A DNA stretch of 64,000 nt, from the NCBI RefSeq assembly GCF_000473245.1, contig NC_022524.1:3186501-3250500 (forward strand), in the 5' to 3' direction. The notes below the pieces were generated by a model. The model was not told the origin of the DNA and ran no database searches. It worked only from the letters and a program-made list of their open reading frames with translations. The stretch's first letter is position 1. Every line of letters begins with the position of its first letter. This stretch comes from Bacillus infantis NRRL B-14911 (GTDB lineage Bacteria; Bacillota; Bacilli; Bacillales; Cytobacillaceae). Shown piece after piece: positions 16,703 to 23,905 of this stretch. Position numbers and translations under genes: made by a program.

Positions 16703-17251
16703 CTATCTGTTTTTCTGCTGGCTGACGGCCTTCCCCTCGGCAGACAGGCCCCTCACGAGTTCGAACTCACCGGCCGCAAAATAAAAGCGCCCCTCTTCCG
16801 TCTCTATCAGCTTCGCCGGCTGGAATGAATCCTTCTTTCCCGCTTCCACTGCTGTTATGTCATTGTTCAGGATCCGCCCAAACACAATCGGCACTTTATG
16901 CTTCAGATTGCCTTCTGTGTCATACTGATAGAAGGTTTCCGGATAGACCGTCATATGATCGTTCTGCTTATATTCCCAATGGTTATGGCCCGCGTTCTTC
17001 CAGCCGGCCTTCTTGCTTTCCTGCAGATAGGCGGCGGCAACTGCCTGCACCTTTTCCGCCCCATTGTCCGCTTCCCGCTCCTGCTCTGTCAGATACAACA
17101 CAACCGTGCCGCCCTTCACCTTTTCTTTATGTATCACCTTCTGGACATTGAAAGGCACTTCTGTACTCATCGCTTCCTCGAAGGTTTTAGGCTGGCATGC
17201 TGCAAGGAAGATGGCCGCCAGCATGATCCATAAGCCTGCCTTTTTCTTCAT
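16703..17251 (-). CDS. Putative lipoprotein of unknown function
   Basis: A 182-residue exported lipoprotein: MKKKAGLWIMLAAIFLAAC gives a signal peptide with lipobox LAAC and lipidated Cys19. The mature part is polar, with repeated short strands (VVLYLTEQE, MTVYPETFYQYDTEG) and no catalytic motif I recognise. I set the start at ATG 17251, after a G-rich ribosome site (GGGGGCGGGAG); the longer frame upstream lacks any signal and runs back towards a dispersed repeat. It lies downstream of yqkB on the same strand, separated by a terminator and repeat copy A. Confidence 0.75.
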   Translation of the reverse strand: MKKKAGLWIMLAAIFLAACQPKTFEEAMSTEVPFNVQKVIHKEKVKGGTVVLYLTEQEREADNGAEKVQAVAAAYLQESKKAGWKNAGHNHWEYKQNDHMTVYPETFYQYDTEGNLKHKVPIVFGRILNNDITAVEAGKKDSFQPAKLIETEEGRFYFAAGEFELVRGLSAEGKAVSQQKNR

Positions 17252-17398
17252 TCTCCCGCCCCCTTTAGCATCTCTTTTATCATTAAATGAAGGAACAGCC
17301 TGTAACATGCGCCAAGGTGCGCTATGGTTCTCTAGCCTTATTCGGCTTTTTTGAAACCTGAATTGATAAAAAATTCCATTTTGAGTTTTGAGCCGGAA

Positions 17399-17570
17399 CA
17401 AAAGCGCAAGCGCCTTGATCACCTTAAGGAACGCAGACTAAGAACGCCACGTCCTGTGGCAACATCTGCATGACCAGCTTCCTGGGGGCCTCAAGACGAA
17501 CCTCCCGGAAAGGCGTTCTTTGCCTTTTTGGGAGGTTCGGCTTATGACTTCGGCGCTGCTGCTGGACGTG
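17399..17570 (+). repeat. Dispersed hairpin repeat, copy A
   Basis: Member of the family described at 26155 and 49330. It begins AAAAGCGCAAGCGCC instead of the usual end, then has GCAGAC...GCCAC-GTCCT-GTGGC...ATCTGC, then a long stem GAACCTCCC...GGGAGGTTC closed by the loop GTTCTTT (17515-17521), then CTTATGAC. The stem sequence differs from all other copies but is still self-complementary. It points against the two flanking minus-strand genes (yqkB and the lipoprotein gene). Confidence 0.8.
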
Positions 17571-17625
17571 GATCAAGAATTGAAAATTATCCACAAGTCT
17601 TCCAATTTATAAATTCTTCAACTAC

Positions 17626-17651
17626 AAAAAAACAGACCGCATTGCGGCCTG
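17626..17651 (-). terminator. Terminator of yqkB
   Basis: CAGACCGC (17633-17640) pairs with GCGGCCTG (17644-17651); on the minus strand TTTTTTT follows the stem, directly after the yqkB stop. Confidence 0.8.
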
Positions 17652-17653
17652 CC

Positions 17654-17980
17654 TCAGGAAATCTTATTAATGAAGCTCATTCTCGGATTCAAGTATTGAT
17701 TCGGGCTTTTCAGCTGAAAACAATTGGCTTGATCGGAATAATCGATTGTCATGCTTTCATCGAAAAAGACTTCTTTTGATTTTTCTATATAGATGCTGCC
17801 GGCTTCGGTGCTGATTTCCCTGTCGCCGGAATCCACTCCATCCACCAGCCATAAGGCGCTTACGCCGCTGACAACACAGCCGCAGCCTTCTGTATCATAT
17901 TTTAATTTTAAATAGCCTTCTTTTCCGGCTGTTTTTTCTTTGAGTTTTTCCTGTGCTGTTCTAGTGACTGCAATTTTCAT
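17654..17980 (-). CDS. yqkB: HesB/IscA-like protein YqkB
   Basis: A 108-residue protein of the HesB/IscA-like fold family (iron-sulfur biosynthesis domain). It resembles YqkB of B. subtilis in length and in motifs such as LKLKYDTEGCGCVVSGVSALW and KEVFFDESM-IDYS. It keeps the GCGC cysteines (about Cys33 and Cys35) but lacks the C-terminal C-X-C of true A-type carriers, so cluster binding is uncertain. Start ATG 17980 (MKIAVTRTAQEKL) has AGGTGAT upstream; the longer upstream frame has no homologous character. It is followed by a terminator. Confidence 0.8.
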   Translation of the reverse strand: MKIAVTRTAQEKLKEKTAGKEGYLKLKYDTEGCGCVVSGVSALWLVDGVDSGDREISTEAGSIYIEKSKEVFFDESMTIDYSDQANCFQLKSPNQYLNPRMSFINKIS

Positions 17981-18124
17981 GGGAAAATCACCTGCTTTCG
18001 TTTCATAATCCCATTCTAGCATAAAGCAGGCATTCCACCTTTTCATGTGCTCAGCACTTCCGCCCTGCTGGACAAGCCGGCCCGCCGGTATGGGAATAAC
18101 CCGGCAGGTGACAGCTCTGCCGGA

Positions 18125-18277
18125 TCAAGGCTGGCTTTTCCCGGCATCTTCCGGACGGGGCTGGTCTTTCCGCTCCATTCCGCTGAGCGAATGGCGGTTA
18201 AACCTTCCTTTATCCGCCCCTGCTCCCGGAGCAATATTGGACATGGGCAGCTGCTCAAGCTCTTTGCCTCTTGGCAT
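18125..18277 (-). CDS. Small basic protein of unknown function
   Basis: A 50-codon frame on the minus strand (MPRGKELEQLPMSNIAPGAG at its N-terminus) with a near-perfect ribosome site AGGAGGTG 6 nt before ATG 18277. The peptide is rich in Gly, Pro, Arg and Lys, with no membrane segment or cysteine. I do not recognise the family. It lies between the yolD-like gene (upstream, same strand) and yqkB (downstream), both on the minus strand, and could belong to either transcript. Confidence 0.55.
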   Translation of the reverse strand: MPRGKELEQLPMSNIAPGAGADKGRFNRHSLSGMERKDQPRPEDAGKSQP

Positions 18278-18338
18278 AAGAAACACCTCCTGCCTTTAAG
18301 GTGCTCCCCCTGCGCAAATCCATTCTCTTTTCCTGCCG

Positions 18339-18674
18339 CTATTCCCCGGCGGCCCTGACATCGGCAACCGTGTTCAGCGGGATGCGGTGGACCTCGCCAA
18401 AATGGTCTATGACATGAAGCTTTTGGCCGATTTCATCCCAATAGTGGATGTTTCCGATTACGAGTTCATGACGGTGAGTGCGGAAGTGGGTGATGGCAAC
18501 CGCCTGGCCGAACTCCATCGCTTCAGCAAGTGTCTCATTCATCTGTTCAAGCTGCTGCTCATCCAGTTCTTTCGGCTTTTCATAGGTGTCCTCTTTCGCC
18601 CAGTCCCGGAGCAGCTTTACATGCTCTGGGAGCATCATCGACGTCCATTTTATCCTTCCCCTGTCCCGGATCAT
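18339..18674 (-). CDS. yqjX: YolD-like protein, partner of the SOS polymerase
   Basis: A 111-residue YolD-family protein (residues about 1-40 RGRIKWTSMMLPEHVKLLRDW, then AVAITHFRTHRHELVIGNIHYWD...IPLNTVADV, the usual YolD end). YolD proteins are nearly always encoded next to a Y-family polymerase and have been proposed as functional counterparts of UmuD. Here it follows yqjW by 12 nt on the same strand (AGGAGG before the ATG), so it is co-transcribed with it and should share its SOS control. Confidence 0.85.
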   Translation of the reverse strand: MIRDRGRIKWTSMMLPEHVKLLRDWAKEDTYEKPKELDEQQLEQMNETLAEAMEFGQAVAITHFRTHRHELVIGNIHYWDEIGQKLHVIDHFGEVHRIPLNTVADVRAAGE

Positions 18675-18686
18675 ATCTCTGCCTCC

Positions 18687-19946
18687 TTACATTTTATGGC
18701 CCCCGACCAGTGTAGCCCGATGTTTGGCTGTCCCTGCCGCAGTATATGATATCGCCCGCAGCAGCGCACCGGATCCGAAACGGCGGCGGATGCTGTCGAC
18801 GGTGTATCCGAGCTCCCTGCTTTTCCAGCTGTTCAGGTCAAAAAGGCTGAGCTGGAATTCATGGTCATCCACAATATTGCCAAGGGCCATTGAAATTTTC
18901 CTGACCGTCTTCCCAGAGTAATTTTCCTGAAAAAGTTCCAGGCAGACCCGGTAAATATCCATGGTGACATTGGTCGGCTGATCGATGGTGCGCGACCGGT
19001 AGAAGCCGCCTCCAAATTCATCCTGGCTGTATCCCACGCCAAAGCTGACTGTCCTTCCCGCCTTGCGGTGGTTTCTGGCCCTCCTTGCCAGCTCTTCGCA
19101 CATTTCAAGGATCACCTGCTTGATTTCCCCTTCATCCTTATAATCGCGCAGCAGGATCTGGCTTTTCCCAAAACTGATCTGCCCCTCCATGATCGGCGCG
19201 CCGATGTCGGAAAGATCAACGCCCCAGGCATGGTGGTAAAGCTGGTTCCCCATGATGCCGAATTTCTTTTCCAATGCTTCCAGATCATAGCGGGCCAGCT
19301 GCCCTACAGTGAAAATGCCCATCCCGTTCAGGGTCTTCTCCACCCTTCTTCCGATCCCCCACATGTCCCTCAGGGGCGAAACCTTCCAGAGCTTCTCCTT
19401 GACATCATCGTATGTCCATTCAGCAATCCCCTTCTGCTTCGCCTCAAGATCAAGGCACAGCTTGGAGAGCAGCATATTAGGGCCGATGCCGATGGCACAG
19501 GGCAGCTGGAACTCCCTTTCAATATCATCCTTGATTTTCTCGGCAATGGTATAAGCGCCTCCCCAAAGCTTTGCAGCTCCGTCAACTTTGATGAAGCTTT
19601 CATCCACACTGTAAGTATGGATGCTTTCCTTCGGGACATAGCGGTGGAATACACGTGTAATCTCGGTGGAAATTCTCAGATAGGTGGCCATTTTCGGTTC
19701 TACCACGATAATGCGGGGATCTTTCGGGATTTCAAAATAGCGGGTTCCGGTCTTGACGCCAAATTCTTTTTTCATCCGCGGGGAGGCGGCGAGGACAATG
19801 CTTCCTTTCCGTTTTTTATCACCTACTACAGCAAGATAGCATTCAAGCGGGTCGAGGCCCTCCATCACAGCGGAACAGCTTGCATAAAAGCTTTTCATAT
19901 CCACACATAAAATTTGGTTGTTCGGCATCGTGCTGTAATCGATCAT
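18687..19946 (-). CDS. yqjW: SOS-inducible Y-family DNA polymerase (YqjW/UvrX type)
   Basis: Translesion polymerase of the UmuC/DinB superfamily, 419 residues. Catalytic acidic residues are Asp16 (CVDMKSFYAS) and Asp115/Glu116 (SVDES). A helix-hairpin-helix region lies near residues 195-215 (MWGIGRRVEKTLNGMGI) and a little-finger domain follows. The QLSLF motif near residue 375 is a beta-clamp binding site. It lies upstream of the YolD-like gene, with two LexA boxes around its promoter, so it should be expressed in the SOS response. It is distinct from the dinB/Pol IV gene at 31610. Confidence 0.9.
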   Translation of the reverse strand: MIDYSTMPNNQILCVDMKSFYASCSAVMEGLDPLECYLAVVGDKKRKGSIVLAASPRMKKEFGVKTGTRYFEIPKDPRIIVVEPKMATYLRISTEITRVFHRYVPKESIHTYSVDESFIKVDGAAKLWGGAYTIAEKIKDDIEREFQLPCAIGIGPNMLLSKLCLDLEAKQKGIAEWTYDDVKEKLWKVSPLRDMWGIGRRVEKTLNGMGIFTVGQLARYDLEALEKKFGIMGNQLYHHAWGVDLSDIGAPIMEGQISFGKSQILLRDYKDEGEIKQVILEMCEELARRARNHRKAGRTVSFGVGYSQDEFGGGFYRSRTIDQPTNVTMDIYRVCLELFQENYSGKTVRKISMALGNIVDDHEFQLSLFDLNSWKSRELGYTVDSIRRRFGSGALLRAISYTAAGTAKHRATLVGGHKM

Positions 19947-20019
19947 TTCTTTTCTCTCCCTTGGCGCTTGGCTGCATTCCTCTTAGGCCCAATTAGCTTA
20001 CAGATTCAGATATCCAAAA

Positions 20020-20072
20020 AGAACATCTGTTCTAATTCATTATACCCACTATATTAAGCGAATATGCGTTCG
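20020..20072 (-). promoter_or_regulatory. SOS promoter of yqjW-yqjX with two LexA (DinR) boxes
   Basis: CGAATATGCGTTCG at 20059-20072 matches the Bacillus LexA consensus CGAACRNRYGTTYG with one mismatch; AGAACATCTGTTCT at 20020-20033 keeps GAAC-N4-GTTC. A perfect TATAAT (minus strand, 20044-20039) lies between them, so bound repressor would flank and cover the promoter. Confidence 0.8.
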
Positions 20073-20216
20073 CATTCAATGGAAATTTTACGACGAATTT
20101 CTTGATTCCGGTTTGCCTGCCAGCAGATAAGCTGTTTTTCCATTGTTTCGCAGCCTGACGGCCCGGGCTTCCATTGGGGGAAAGATTGGCTATAATGGCA
20201 GGAGGGAGGAATCTCG

Positions 20217-20423
20217 ATGGACAGAAAATTGATATACAAAATGGCGGCCGGCTGCCTTGGCCAGTACGGCTTTGACGGCAGCTTGATCAAGCCTGGCAGC
20301 AGGGAATTTGAAGAACTTTACAGGCGTATTGAGGAGAAGAAAAATGAAGATGCAGAAGCGGATTTGCACGAAATAGTCGAAGATGCGGTATATGGATTTG
20401 TCACCGGGTCTCCTTACTTTTAA
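20217..20423 (+). CDS. yqzH: YqzH-like small protein
   Basis: A 68-residue acidic protein (MDRKLIYKMAAGCLGQYGFDG...) of the size, character and position of YqzH in B. subtilis, which lies next to yqjW/yqjX. Function unknown. GGGAGGAATCTCG precedes ATG 20217, and TATAAT at 20191-20196 offers a -10. It is transcribed away from the SOS polymerase gene and ends at a strong hairpin. Confidence 0.7.
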   Translation: MDRKLIYKMAAGCLGQYGFDGSLIKPGSREFEELYRRIEEKKNEDAEADLHEIVEDAVYGFVTGSPYF

Positions 20424-20440
20424 GAACAGCAAGAATGAAA

Positions 20441-20477
20441 AACAAACAGGACCCTCTGCTGGAGGGCCCTGTTTGTT
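20441..20477 (+). terminator. Hairpin after yqzH
   Basis: AACAAACAGGACCCTC (20441-20456) pairs with GAGGGCCCTGTTTGTT (20462-20477), one mismatch. The T run is short, so it may act as an mRNA 3' stem as well as a terminator. Confidence 0.65.
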
Positions 20478-20498
20478 GGCGAAAGGCGGATTTTTGAC

Positions 20499-20618
20499 TT
20501 TATTAGCAAGTTTTTCAGTTTATTAGCAACTTTTTTATTTTATTAGCAAGCTTTTCAGTTTATTAGCAAATTTTCCCGTTTATTAGCAACTTTCCGGTTT
20601 TATTAGCAACTCTGCAAA
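20499..20618. repeat. Six tandem 20-bp repeats, TTTATTAGCAA core
   Basis: The block TATTAGCAA recurs at 20501, 20521, 20541, 20561, 20581 and 20601, exactly 20 bp apart, each preceded by TT. The other 8-9 bases of each unit drift (TTTTTCAG, TTTTTTAT, CTTTTCAG and so on). It lies between the 3' ends of two convergent genes (yqzH and yqjQ), so it is not a promoter region. Constant 20-bp phase with a conserved half-unit suggests a protein-binding array or a remnant of slippage; no known class fits. Confidence 0.85.
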
Positions 20619-20659
20619 ACTGAAGGCACTATTACAATTCCCTCCAAAAAAAACCGCAC

Positions 20660-21457
20660 TCATTTTTTATTGAATGCCCGCCGGCCGGCCTTTTCAAAAA
20701 GGCGCGGGAAAAGGGCATAAATGGTGCTTCCGGCATTCATCCAGCGCGGGAGATTGATTTCCCTCCGGCCCGTCAGCATGCTGTCCACCACTTTTTCTGC
20801 CACATAGCGCGGCTGCAGCATAAAACGCTGGACATTTTTCACATAGGTCCCTTTTTCATCTGCAATATTAAAGAAATTAGTGGCAATCGGGCCCGGGTTG
20901 ACAGTCGTCACATGCACCCCGAGATCAGCAAGCTCCATCCGGAGGCTGTTCGAATAGCCCAAAACAGCGTGCTTCGTGGCAGAATATACGCTCGATTTTG
21001 GCGTAGCGATCTTTCCTGCCTGGGATGCGATGTTAATGATGTGCCCGCTATTCCTGCTTCTCATAGAAGGCAGGACCATGCTCGTTGCGGCCATCAGCCC
21101 GATGACATTAACATCGAACATCCCTTTTATTTCCTCGATCGGCGCTTCATGCGCTTCCCGGAATACCCCGAAGCCGGCATTGTTCACAAGCACATCGACA
21201 TGTCCCCACTCACCCAGGATCCGGGCGAAAACGGCCTGGACCGCATCTGTATCCGAAACATCCAGCCGGTCTGTATTTACTTCAGCACCATAGCGGGTTC
21301 CAAGTGCACCGGCAATCTCCTCCAGCTTTTCCTGATTCCGCGCCAAAAGCCACAGCCTCGCTCCTCTTTCCGCGCAAAGGGCAGCCATTTCCGCTCCGAT
21401 GCCTCCTGATGCCCCGGTGATGACAATATTCTTTTCTCTAAGACGTCCTGACAGCAA
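20660..21457 (-). CDS. yqjQ: Short-chain dehydrogenase/reductase (YqjQ-like)
   Basis: NAD(P)-dependent SDR of 265 residues. The Rossmann motif TGASGGIG is at 14-21, NNAGFG near 94, and the catalytic Ser-Tyr-Lys set is present (IASQAG..., YSATKHA with Tyr and Lys about 160-164). Position and size match YqjQ of B. subtilis; the substrate is unknown. The start is TTG at 21457 with GAGGTGG upstream. It follows the MBL-fold gene yqjP by 9 nt, so the two form an operon. Confidence 0.85.
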   Translation of the reverse strand: MLSGRLREKNIVITGASGGIGAEMAALCAERGARLWLLARNQEKLEEIAGALGTRYGAEVNTDRLDVSDTDAVQAVFARILGEWGHVDVLVNNAGFGVFREAHEAPIEEIKGMFDVNVIGLMAATSMVLPSMRSRNSGHIINIASQAGKIATPKSSVYSATKHAVLGYSNSLRMELADLGVHVTTVNPGPIATNFFNIADEKGTYVKNVQRFMLQPRYVAEKVVDSMLTGRREINLPRWMNAGSTIYALFPRLFEKAGRRAFNKK

Positions 21458-21466
21458 AAAACCACC

Positions 21467-22432
21467 TCATTCAGCAATTGTATAAAAGAAGGCGCCGTCT
21501 TCCTCCTTAATAACAATTTCTCCTAACGACTCCAAATAGTCAAGCTGGGCTACTGTCTCCGAGAGAGTCAGGGTGAATTCCCGTTCATAAACGGCCGGAA
21601 ACAGCCTCTGGCATACTTGGAAGGCAGTAAGCGGCCCTTCCTCAAGCCATCCTTTAACCTGCATTGCCCGGTCATGCTGGCGGCCGAGCCTCTTTTCAAT
21701 CAGCGGGGGAACTTCGCTCACTTCAGGTCCATGGCCCGAATAAACAAGGCTGATAGGAATCTCCAGCAGCTTTTTCAGTGACTCATTATATTGAAGCATC
21801 GGCCTTGGACGTTCTGTTTCTCCAGAAAGCGGAGGCTCGAGGAGAGGATTTGGAGAAATACTGGCAAGCAGATGGTCTCCCCCGATGTAAGTGCCATCCT
21901 TTTCGCGGTACAGGCCTATATGGCTTTGTGCATGCCCCGGAGTTTCCACCACACTCCAGCCCGGCAGGCCTGGCGGTTCATCGCCTTCGCAGATCGAGCC
22001 GGTAAGAGAGCGGCTGCAGGAAAATCTAAGCGTTTTCTTCATCAGGGCAATGAACGGCAAATAAGCATCCGGAATGCCAAATTCGCGGAAAAGCCCCATG
22101 TAAAAACGGTCATGCATATCAAAAAAGGCCTCTGTCCTGTTCAGCCAGCGTTCATTTGCAGAATGTCCGTAAACCTCGAGTTCAGGGGAAAAATAATCAA
22201 GCAGGCCGGCATGGTCGGGGTGGTGATGGGTGAGGATCACCTGTTCAATATCCTGCGGCTTCAGCTTCAGCTCCTTCAGCTGATGGTTCAGTGCTTCCCA
22301 TGCTTCTTCTGTTTTGGGGCCGGCGTCCACCAAAGTCAGCCTGTCGCCTTTAATCAGGTAAACATTCACATCTCCAACCGGAAAAGGGGTGGGGATGACT
22401 AACTTCGCGATATCATTCTTCCATTCAGCCAT
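21467..22432 (-). CDS. yqjP: MBL-fold metallo-hydrolase (YqjP-like)
   Basis: A 321-residue metallo-beta-lactamase fold hydrolase. The metal motif THHHPDH supplies His69, His71, Asp73 and His74; a later His lies in VETPGHAQSH. A C-terminal winged-helix-like region of about 80 residues follows the hydrolase core, as in YqjP of B. subtilis. The substrate is not known. AAGGAG precedes ATG 22432. It is the first gene of a two-gene operon with yqjQ and diverges from the proI T-box promoter. Confidence 0.85.
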   Translation of the reverse strand: MAEWKNDIAKLVIPTPFPVGDVNVYLIKGDRLTLVDAGPKTEEAWEALNHQLKELKLKPQDIEQVILTHHHPDHAGLLDYFSPELEVYGHSANERWLNRTEAFFDMHDRFYMGLFREFGIPDAYLPFIALMKKTLRFSCSRSLTGSICEGDEPPGLPGWSVVETPGHAQSHIGLYREKDGTYIGGDHLLASISPNPLLEPPLSGETERPRPMLQYNESLKKLLEIPISLVYSGHGPEVSEVPPLIEKRLGRQHDRAMQVKGWLEEGPLTAFQVCQRLFPAVYEREFTLTLSETVAQLDYLESLGEIVIKEEDGAFFYTIAE

Positions 22433-22580
22433 TTTTCTTAACTCCTTGAAATTATATTTAAATAAAGTAATGGATATAAAAACACTGGCTTCTCCAGCAG
22501 CACCATCATTTCAGCGGAAAATAAACAGGGCTGCTGCCGGAAAAAACACAGAATCTATGTATACTTTGGAAAATTGGCAG

Positions 22581-22594
22581 ACAGTATATACTGT
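22581..22594. promoter_or_regulatory. Perfect 14-bp palindrome upstream of yqjP and proI
   Basis: ACAGTATATACTGT reads the same on both strands. It lies 150 bp upstream of yqjP and 83 bp upstream of the proI promoter, a plausible repressor site for the yqjP-yqjQ operon. No known operator is matched with certainty. Confidence 0.35.
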
Positions 22595-22676
22595 AAGTTT
22601 AACTTTATTCGAGGTAATTGTCATTATTTTCACATAACTTTTCTTGAGTGGTTAAAAAAATCCTGATGAAAGCCTA

Positions 22677-22706
22677 TTGACAGGTCCGCTCCTTTTCTTG
22701 CATAAT
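22677..22706 (+). promoter_or_regulatory. Promoter of the proI T-box transcript
   Basis: TTGACA (22677-22682, perfect), 18-nt spacer, CATAAT (22701-22706). Confidence 0.65.
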
Positions 22707-22712
22707 CACAAA

Positions 22713-22981
22713 AACATCTTTTTTATAAAGAACGAAGCGTTGAATAGGGCCAGTAAATGGGAAATGGCGAAAGAGAGTGAAGCCCGCCGGCTGAAAGGCT
22801 TCACCGCCCGCTTGAACATTGAACCTACCTTATGAGCTGTCAGGAAAACCTGACGTCCCGTCCCGGCGTTAACGGGCGCTAAGCTGCATCAGACCTGAAC
22901 AATGGCAGGCCTGGTGAATGAAGGTGGTACCACGGAAGCAAAGCCTTTCGTCCTTTACCGGACGGAGGGCTTTTTATTTTT
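22713..22981 (+). ncRNA. T-box leader, specifier CCU (proline), controlling proI
   Basis: Antitermination leader that senses uncharged tRNA. The T-box sequence TGGTACCACGG is at 22925-22935. The terminator follows: AAGCC...CGTCC (22941-22953) pairs with GGACG...GGGCTT (22960-22973), then a T run. Stem I lies in about 22740-22850; GAA-CCT-A at 22821-22827 fits the specifier loop, giving the proline codon CCT at 22824-22826. A proline specifier upstream of pyrroline-5-carboxylate reductase agrees with the gene: low charged tRNA-Pro would allow read-through into proI. Confidence 0.92.
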
Positions 22982-23013
22982 AACGGACCAAAAACAGAAA
23001 GGATTTGATCACT

Positions 23014-23859
23014 ATGAAAAAACTGGCGGTCATCGGGGCAGGATCCATGGCGGAAGCCCTGATTGCAGGAATGATAGAAAATGGGCTTGTGAAAGCTGAG
23101 CGTATTTATGTGACCAATAAAAGCAATGAGGAACGGCTTGAAAGAATGGCAGGCACTTATGGCGTACACGCCACCCACAGCATGGTGGAGGTGATGTCCG
23201 GAGCGGAAGCAGTCATCCTGGCCATGAAGCCAAAGGATGCGGCAGAAGCGATGGAGCGCCTTGTTCCTTATCTGAATGAAAGTATGCTGATTATTTCTGT
23301 CCTTGCAGGCGTGCCGATGGAGAGCATTGAAAGACTTTCCCGCCTCAAGCCTGCCATCATAAGGGCTATGCCTAATACATCTGCAGCTGTCTGCAAATCG
23401 GCCACAGCCCTGGCGGCAAATCTTAAAGCCACCCAGGAACAGGCTGCACTCGCCAGGGAAATTTTCGAGACTGTCGGGACGGCGGTGTTTGTGGAGGAGG
23501 AACAGCTGGACGCAGTGACAGGCCTGTCGGGGAGCGGCCCTGCCTATATCTATTATTTGGCGGAAGCAATGGAGAAAAGTGCAGCCGAGGCCGGCCTCGA
23601 TCAGCCTGTAGCAAAGGAGCTCATCATCCAGACACTGGCAGGCGCAGCGGCCATGCTAGCCCGATCTGATAAAGAGCCAGAAGAGCTGCGGAGGAATGTC
23701 ACCAGCCCGGGAGGCACAACAGAGGCCGGTATCCGTGTGCTCGACAGCCATGGCGTCCAGGAAGCTTTCATGTTATGCATCAAAGAGGCGGCCCTGCAGT
23801 CAGGACGCCTTGGCAAAGCGATTACGGAAGAGCTGCGGCAGAAGAATAGCCAAAGTTGA
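23014..23859 (+). CDS. proI: Pyrroline-5-carboxylate reductase
   Basis: Last step of proline synthesis: reduces pyrroline-5-carboxylate to proline with NAD(P)H. The 281-residue protein has the Rossmann motif GAGSMA (8-13) and the P5CR signature in the C-terminal half (VTGLSGSGPAYIYYLAEAM and ELRRNVTSPGGTTEAG). I use ATG 23014, 10 nt after GAAAGGA, rather than the in-frame TTG at 23005, which is too close to the ribosome site. It is under the proline T-box directly upstream and is the ProI (YqjO) type. Confidence 0.93.
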   Translation: MKKLAVIGAGSMAEALIAGMIENGLVKAERIYVTNKSNEERLERMAGTYGVHATHSMVEVMSGAEAVILAMKPKDAAEAMERLVPYLNESMLIISVLAGVPMESIERLSRLKPAIIRAMPNTSAAVCKSATALAANLKATQEQAALAREIFETVGTAVFVEEEQLDAVTGLSGSGPAYIYYLAEAMEKSAAEAGLDQPVAKELIIQTLAGAAAMLARSDKEPEELRRNVTSPGGTTEAGIRVLDSHGVQEAFMLCIKEAALQSGRLGKAITEELRQKNSQS

Positions 23860-23905
23860 ACATCTCCTCCCCTTTCCTTAAAATGGAGCCAAATACAGGG
23901 AGGGA

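Noticed and set aside
19068-19910. 280-codon open frame antisense to yqjW
   Set aside because: It is the mirror of a strongly conserved polymerase gene; no ribosome site and no recognisable protein pattern.
20499-20618. CRISPR array
   Set aside because: Repeats are only about 11-12 bp with 8-9 bp between, far below CRISPR repeat and spacer sizes, and no cas gene is present.
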